DNA from: Heterobasidion occidentale
Taxonomy: Eukaryota > Basidiomycota > Agaricomycetes > Russulales > Bondarzewiaceae
Length of the DNA: 64,000 nucleotides
Reading direction: 5' to 3'
Assembly (NCBI GenBank): GCA_039111635.1
Contig: JBCAQO010000003.1
Span: forward strand, 434,001 to 498,000
Shown: positions 58,911-64,000 of the stretch, piece after piece
Layout of the letters: every line of letters begins with the position of its first letter
Numbering within the stretch: the first letter of the stretch is position 1
Notes under the pieces: model-generated
Databases searched by the model: none
What the model saw: the letters and a program-made list of their open reading frames with translations, nothing else
What the model was told of the DNA's origin: nothing
Program-made: the position numbers and the translations under genes

Positions 58911-60960
58911 TTGCGCACCCTTTGTGGCTAATGTATACCGCATCATCCCGAATCTATCACTCTGTTTTACAGCGACTTGTCCTCTCTGATTCTTGGGGGA
59001 ATGCAGAGAATTTACTCTTCAGTCAGGCCGTTCTGAACATCTCTTTCTTTCCTCGGGTGCATTGCAGACCCCAAATCTCTGAATTTTGGCCGCAAGGGCA
59101 ATGCATCTATCTATGTGCGCAGAGGAGTATCACAGCTAAAGCTCCAGTGCCTGTCTTGTACAGTCATGCGCTGGCTTTCTCGCACCTTCTTGAACATGTG
59201 ACAGCGTAGACGTTGTGCCATATCTGCGAGGCAATCTTTGACGCACAAGACATAAGATGTCGGTGCAAGGCCGGAAAACATACATGATTCCTTTTTCAAT
59301 CACAGTCTTATTGCGCTGCCACCACATCATATAGCTAACATCGGCAAGCAATCGCGGGGGGTTACTAGCTTTATGGTAACTGTGAGTACGGCCATTGACA
59401 ATTTCGAATCTTCATGTTCTAGTGTTGCATTCGACGTCACAATCCACATCGGCTGTACATGCATCAAGCAGGATGATGCTCTTAGCTTGCGCAGATCGAA
59501 GTCATTTGGCGGCGAGAAGGGTCAGGCTTTTCTGGCTCTTGATTTTTGCGTGTATTTTTTGCTGAGCGACTTCATCTTGCCAGCCATGAAACCAAGATAT
59601 TGAGTAATCTTAATCTCTCCCCCCTCCTCTGGCTGAGTTTTGACATGGGCCGCTTCTCCAGAAGTAAGTGGTACTTAGCTGCCTCAGCCTCTTCATCGAC
59701 CCGCTTCCCTCTAGCTAGAAGTCTCGAAGTGAAAGCAAACGCCTTGAGGTCAAGGAGCTGTATACATCAAAGCTTATATAAATCCTTTTATTGTCGTATC
59801 AGGGTAACAGAACCCTATGTTCGACATTTCAAGTACAGATGAATCTTCCCGCTCCTTCCTACATGCCCAACCTCGCCTCCGAGCCGGCTCCGGTCGTGTG
59901 AATTTGAGGGTTGACATCAAAGCTTATTCACTGGTTCTATGGCAATCACTGTATCAACAGCTCCATGCCCTCTGGTCATGGGTCGCGGTGTTTTTGACGG
60001 TCGGCCAAGGCCGATCCTACCGCGGCTGGGGAATGAGGCGGTCCTTTGCCTCCCGCCTTTGTTTGAAACGCATACTGATTGCCTTCAATCTGTTAGGTGT
60101 CCTCGCGCGCTACCGCCAATACTTGATTCTTGACTGTTGTTCAATATAAGGGCAAGAATGCTGTATACGGTAAATCGCAGCTGCTCTCTCCTCCTTACTA
60201 TGCTCGCCTGACCATCTTCTGTTCTTAGCGGAACCCATCTTCGACCACACACCGCGCCACGCGGCAAATCACTGAATGCATCTTTCCGTAGCTGCTGTTC
60301 ATCGCGGTATCACGAATCCACCGCGTTTCGAAACTCATTGTCGCACTTGAATTGACTTTTTCAGAATACGTGGGAATCATTCTGTCAATTGCGTTCCGGC
60401 GTTCACCCGACTCGTCGCATACCTGGCAGACGATCTGCCATATTGCTGTCAGGTCGGTCAAAACAGTATGTCCAAGTTCTCAATTGTGCTTGACACTCAC
60501 AGCCGGGTGAGCCGCCGTCTGCACTGCCATAAATATGCATCATTGTTGGATGAATCAAAAGTCTATCGCCCTCTGGTGCAACTAGGTGCAGCCATCTTCC
60601 AAGTGCCAAGGTGATGATTCGCGTCTGACAGCGGCTTTTGAACACTTTCTCCTGCCGAACTGATCAGTATAGAGGGCACAATGTTTTCACGATAGTTCTC
60701 CATTTCATCTGCCCGCTCTCGCCTCGCTTTCATGTCCACTGGAGCTAACTTTACGCTTCCCAGTTCTTATCAAATCGCTCGTGAGTGGTCTCGCATAAGT
60801 GCTCTTTTATGATCGCCAGAGTGCTAAACCCGGACAACATTCGACAGTCGATATTGGCAAGCGATCGCGAGGGGGGGCTCTGGGTTTGCTTGCGTATGAT
60901 TGCTGTGGGTATCGAACGTTTGTCGATATACGTGGCCTTGCTACGTCGCGCCGTTGCTGA
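58911..60960. other. Degenerate interval, no supported gene
   Basis: Short frames only. It contains a segment resembling the last exon of NDUFB9 (60229-60275), listed separately. Confidence 0.45.
60229..60275 (+). pseudogene. Relic resembling the last exon of NDUFB9
   Basis: After a TTCTTAG acceptor-like site, the sequence shares ACCCATCTTCGACCAC exactly with the last NDUFB9 exon (58871-58886). It reads PIFDHTPRHAANH then stop, against PIFDHEAHDAHH then stop in the real gene. No other NDUFB9 exon is seen nearby, so this is either a partial duplication or an unusual coincidence. Confidence 0.4.
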
Positions 60961-62473
60961 TGACATCGAAAGTCATTAGCCTAGACAGAGAGGTCAGTTA
61001 TCATATCAAACCGGAATTCAAACAGACGTTCATTAGTGTTTGTGCCTTCCAGATCGAGTTTATTTGGGGGCAGAAGAAAACCCGTCTTGGGTTTTGGCTC
61101 TACGTCTTCGTGTGTCCACCGCAAACGATCATGTCCCAGTCTCGAGAGCTGATGGATTCAGCAGCTTAGGTTTTTTCCAATCGTCTATTTAATCTGCGAA
61201 ATCAGTAAGTATTTTCCTTGGTTTATGTCCTTTGCCTGTATGAATAATTGCGGCTGCAGTACCGTTTGCTCCCGGGGGGATTGTTTCGCCAACGGTGAGT
61301 CCCTTCAAGCTGCTTTAGTGTGTCCGACTAACTTTCCTCCAGAGGTAAGTCTCGGAGCGGAAGCGATCGTTTTAACCATTTGCTCACACCGAGTCGCGTA
61401 GCTGCATCACTTATCTCACAGTTGATGACGCCGTAACACTTTTGGTTACCATTGTTATGCAAAGTGCGTATTTTCATCCTGATGCGTTAACGAGTGCTTA
61501 TATGCGACCGTCTAGCTATCCTACAGATTCGGGTGAGGACACCTCTTATCCGCACTCAAAGTCCGGCGGCAGGGAGGCTGACACTCAAGCACTAGGTCCA
61601 TGCTCTATACGCACAAAGCAGAAGCATCCTCATATTCCTCCTGTGCTGCTGTGCTGTCGAAGTTTTGACCATGTTGGTAGCAGCAGTCATAACCATGGAG
61701 CGCTTGTCTCGTGCGTCCTCATATCTTTCACCCCTAATCTAGTACTCAACGTTGCTTTGTGGGGAACAGATCTTCCAATAATTTCAACAGCAACTGGTTG
61801 TTATTATTCAGGACTCTCCAGGCTTTCCGCGGTGTTCTGGATCCCGCCTCTTATTTTTGAACTGGTATTATGTCTGCTTGTAGTATGGAAGGCTTGGGAC
61901 GAGGAGATTCTGCATCGCTTCGGGCTCGGACCACACACCTCCGACGGAAGACCGCTTTTTACGACTCCTTACATGGTGAAGTTGATTGCTCGTGACAGGT
62001 AAGAGCTCATCGCATGTGCCTATGATCCAGTTTCTGATATAACCTGTGCTATCGTAGCTTGAGGTACTTCTTGACGTGAGCTTCGACTCTCTTCCACGCA
62101 ACCTGCTCATCCCTCATTTTCATTGACAGAATCTTCGTGGAACTCATGATCAGCACGGTCATATGGTCCCATTACAAGTACTATCAGTGTCATCATGCCG
62201 TGAGCTCGACTCCCGCCTTTGTGAGAGCACGCTGACCACCTCCAATTTTCCAGATGGGCCTGTGCACTGCCATCAATCCTTGGGAGCCGCCTCTTCATCA
62301 ACATGCGAGAAAGCGTGCTCAAGACAGGCGATCAGAATTCGTACGTCCTGGAGACGTTCCAGTTCGCAACGCGCCCCGCCCTTGAGTCTGCAGATGCGCG
62401 CAGGGACCCAGAGCTTACTGCGGATGCCCTACATCCGCATATGACATCTGCAGCAGACGTCGAATTGGTGTGA
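60961..62473 (+). CDS. Fungal multi-pass membrane protein (DUF6533-like), 5' end uncertain
   Basis: This is a basidiomycete integral membrane protein of the type often annotated with a DUF6533 N-terminus; function unknown. Splicing gives ISLDREIEFIWGQKKTRLGF, matching the typical REV/I-x-FIWxRK block after the first helix. Then come ACITYLTVDDAVTLLVTIVM and a large exon with ISTATGCYYSGLSRLSAVFW followed by IPPLIFELVLCLLVVWKAW. Further exons give DSLRYFLTIFVELMISTVIW and WACALPSILGSRLFINMRES. The cytosolic tail ends TSAADVELV at 62473. I could not find a convincing start codon exon, and the middle exons (61140-61390) are unclear, so the gene may be partly decayed. Confidence 0.55.
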
Positions 62474-62801
62474 GAAGGGCAATTTCGATGGATTCGAGCA
62501 CTGGAGTTGTAATTTATGGAATTGACAGGGAAATACTTGTATGTGATGAGATATGCTATCGCGGATTCTAGTATTGCGCCCATGATGTATGGCCTTCGCC
62601 ATTGTTCCTGACCTTTTGAGCATGTTTCGGCATGTTTCACCGGCTGCCATAGGCTCATACGGATACCTGACATCAGTTAAAGAGGGTATGATACTATGAT
62701 CCACACAGTCTTGTCGATCGGAGAGAGTCGCATCGTGCGATTCTGAGACCTTATACATTCATCTGGAGAAATAAAGGAACACAACAGGAAGGACCGCCTT
62801 G

Positions 62802-62901
62802 NNNNNNNNNNNNNNNNNNNNNNNNNNNNNNNNNNNNNNNNNNNNNNNNNNNNNNNNNNNNNNNNNNNNNNNNNNNNNNNNNNNNNNNNNNNNNNNNNNN
62901 N
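62802..62901. other. Assembly gap (100 N)
   Basis: Exactly 100 N, a placeholder of unknown true size, directly followed by a duplicate of 54962-56074. Confidence 0.99.
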
Positions 62902-64000
62902 TCAGATCATCTGCCGCACGCACTACAAAGCAGGGCTATTGTTTCTTGAGTCAGCAGTGACAAAACTGATGTTGTCTCTCTTCCCATTAAAGACGAAGCT
63001 CTCCGTCGCCTCCGAAGTGCCCGTACCACCTCGGACATCTGACCACTCGATTCGTGGCATCGGACTCTCTTACTGGGTTATGTATCTCAGCCTCGGTGAC
63101 TATTTGACTAGCTTCCTGTCATTTTTGGCACATATCATGCTCGCCATTGACATACTGATGTGATTATTCCTGATCATTTTGACAGTAGCAAACTGTCGCA
63201 GGTGATGACTTCTGCGTTAGATCGCAACAACACTCAATACAAATGGTATATCGCGTTTTTCGACTAGCAATCGTGGTTTCCTTGTAGTACAAGGCAAAGG
63301 CATGTGGTCAGCCTCTGGGATGGGAGATCCCTCCTCACGACGTATCCAACGGTGCGATACCAATGTGTCCAGAACCGGTACATCCGAAGGATCGTGTACT
63401 TTTCCTGCCCACGATACGAGAGCGCAACTGTTTCGTGCTGAAGGATGATCGGATCTGGGCAAAACGAGAGACTACTTCGCCGATGGTCGGACGCTTGGCC
63501 GGGTCCTCCTTGACCATGTCGGTCACAAGCAGCTCGATAGATTCGAAGCGTACTTTTTCTGTGGGGATTAAGCGCACGTTAATCTAGGTGAGCTCATATG
63601 CATAATTGATTATGACGGAGGCGAACCTCTATAAACCTTTCTCGGATGAGGCTGCCCAGATAATAGATATCAGTAGCGAACGGGTCGCACGGTGTGTCAT
63701 AGTTGGACTCTGCGTGTTCTGGCGCTGATTTGTCGCCGCCTTTTATGGGCAACTCTAAAGCAGGGCCATCTTCAGGATTGTATCGGTGCGAAAGGCCATA
63801 GTCGATAAAGTAGTATCTAGGTGGACGCCGCGTGCGTGTGTAATGCTTGGCATTGCCCTTCCAGTTTCTGTTCCGCTTCATGTCTACGGGATGGAAAGAA
63901 TTGGGATACATAGCCGACGCGTTCATCATGATGTTATTGAGGGTGCAATCACTGCGCGTTGTCAGTCAGCTATTGAACAGGCGAGGGCAAGGTAAATCAT
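62902..64000 (-). pseudogene. Second, error-rich copy of the kinase C-lobe segment
   Basis: Near-identical to 54962-56074 but about 14 bases shorter through mostly single-base losses (for example AAAACTTGATG to AAAACTGATG, ACTCTTTCC to ACTTTTCC, GAAGCTGTAC to GAAGCGTAC). The minus-strand kinase exons MMNASAMYPNSFHPVDMKRN and VTDMVKEDPAKRPTIGEVVS are present, but the frame is disturbed. The pattern suggests a low-quality or redundant contig end rather than a true pseudogene. Confidence 0.75.

Overview
The window is genomic DNA of a filamentous basidiomycete, most likely a wood-decay Agaricomycete of the polypore type. Genes are compact and split by many short (about 50-60 nt) GT-AG introns. 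The gene set is typically basidiomycete: a Plavaka-type DNA transposase, an OTT_1508-like deaminase, S53 and S28 secreted proteases, Clr2-like proteins and a fungal kinase family. There are two 100-N assembly gaps (15764-15863 and 62802-62901).

Layout. 1-10.5 kb is mobile or accessory DNA: a Plavaka transposase running off the left edge (-), a deaminase-like gene (+) and a large unknown gene (-). The two minus-strand genes share a paired 15-bp repeat upstream. 10.4-15.8 kb is gene-poor: a degenerate tRNA-like element, a GC-rich 129-bp tandem array, and a decaying array that becomes a uniform 69-bp minisatellite at the first gap. 15.9-18.5 kb is an S28 serine peptidase whose C-terminus is lost in the gap. 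19.1-22 kb holds an intron-containing initiator tRNA-Met and two tandem Clr2-domain genes. 23.4-25.2 kb is an aldo/keto reductase. 27.7-35 kb, all on the + strand: an L-amino-acid-oxidase-like flavoenzyme, a very divergent TFIIB-like protein, an AIF/FSP1-like oxidoreductase and bona fide TFIIB. RRS1 (-) follows, then a 48-bp repeat, two tandem S53 sedolisin proteases, an unknown small secreted protein, dynein light intermediate chain (-), TIP41, an unknown disordered protein, a TLS1/C9orf78-like splicing factor, kinase fragments, eIF3f (-), NDUFB9 (+), and a fungal multi-pass membrane protein. After the second gap the sequence repeats 54962-56074 almost exactly.

Functionally most of the right half is housekeeping: transcription initiation, ribosome biogenesis, translation, dynein, TOR/PP2A signalling, splicing and complex I. 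Secreted-protease genes are interspersed.

The most interesting observations are: a TFIIB-related protein without a zinc ribbon, with about 20 SQ dipeptides between its two cyclin repeats, 2 kb from genuine TFIIB; a transposase/deaminase/unknown-gene block tied together by an ordered pair of 15-bp repeats; and the tandem Clr2-like genes beside an intron-bearing initiator tRNA.

All exon structures were read by eye from reading frame, splice signals and family knowledge. No alignment was run, so family names rest on recognised motifs.
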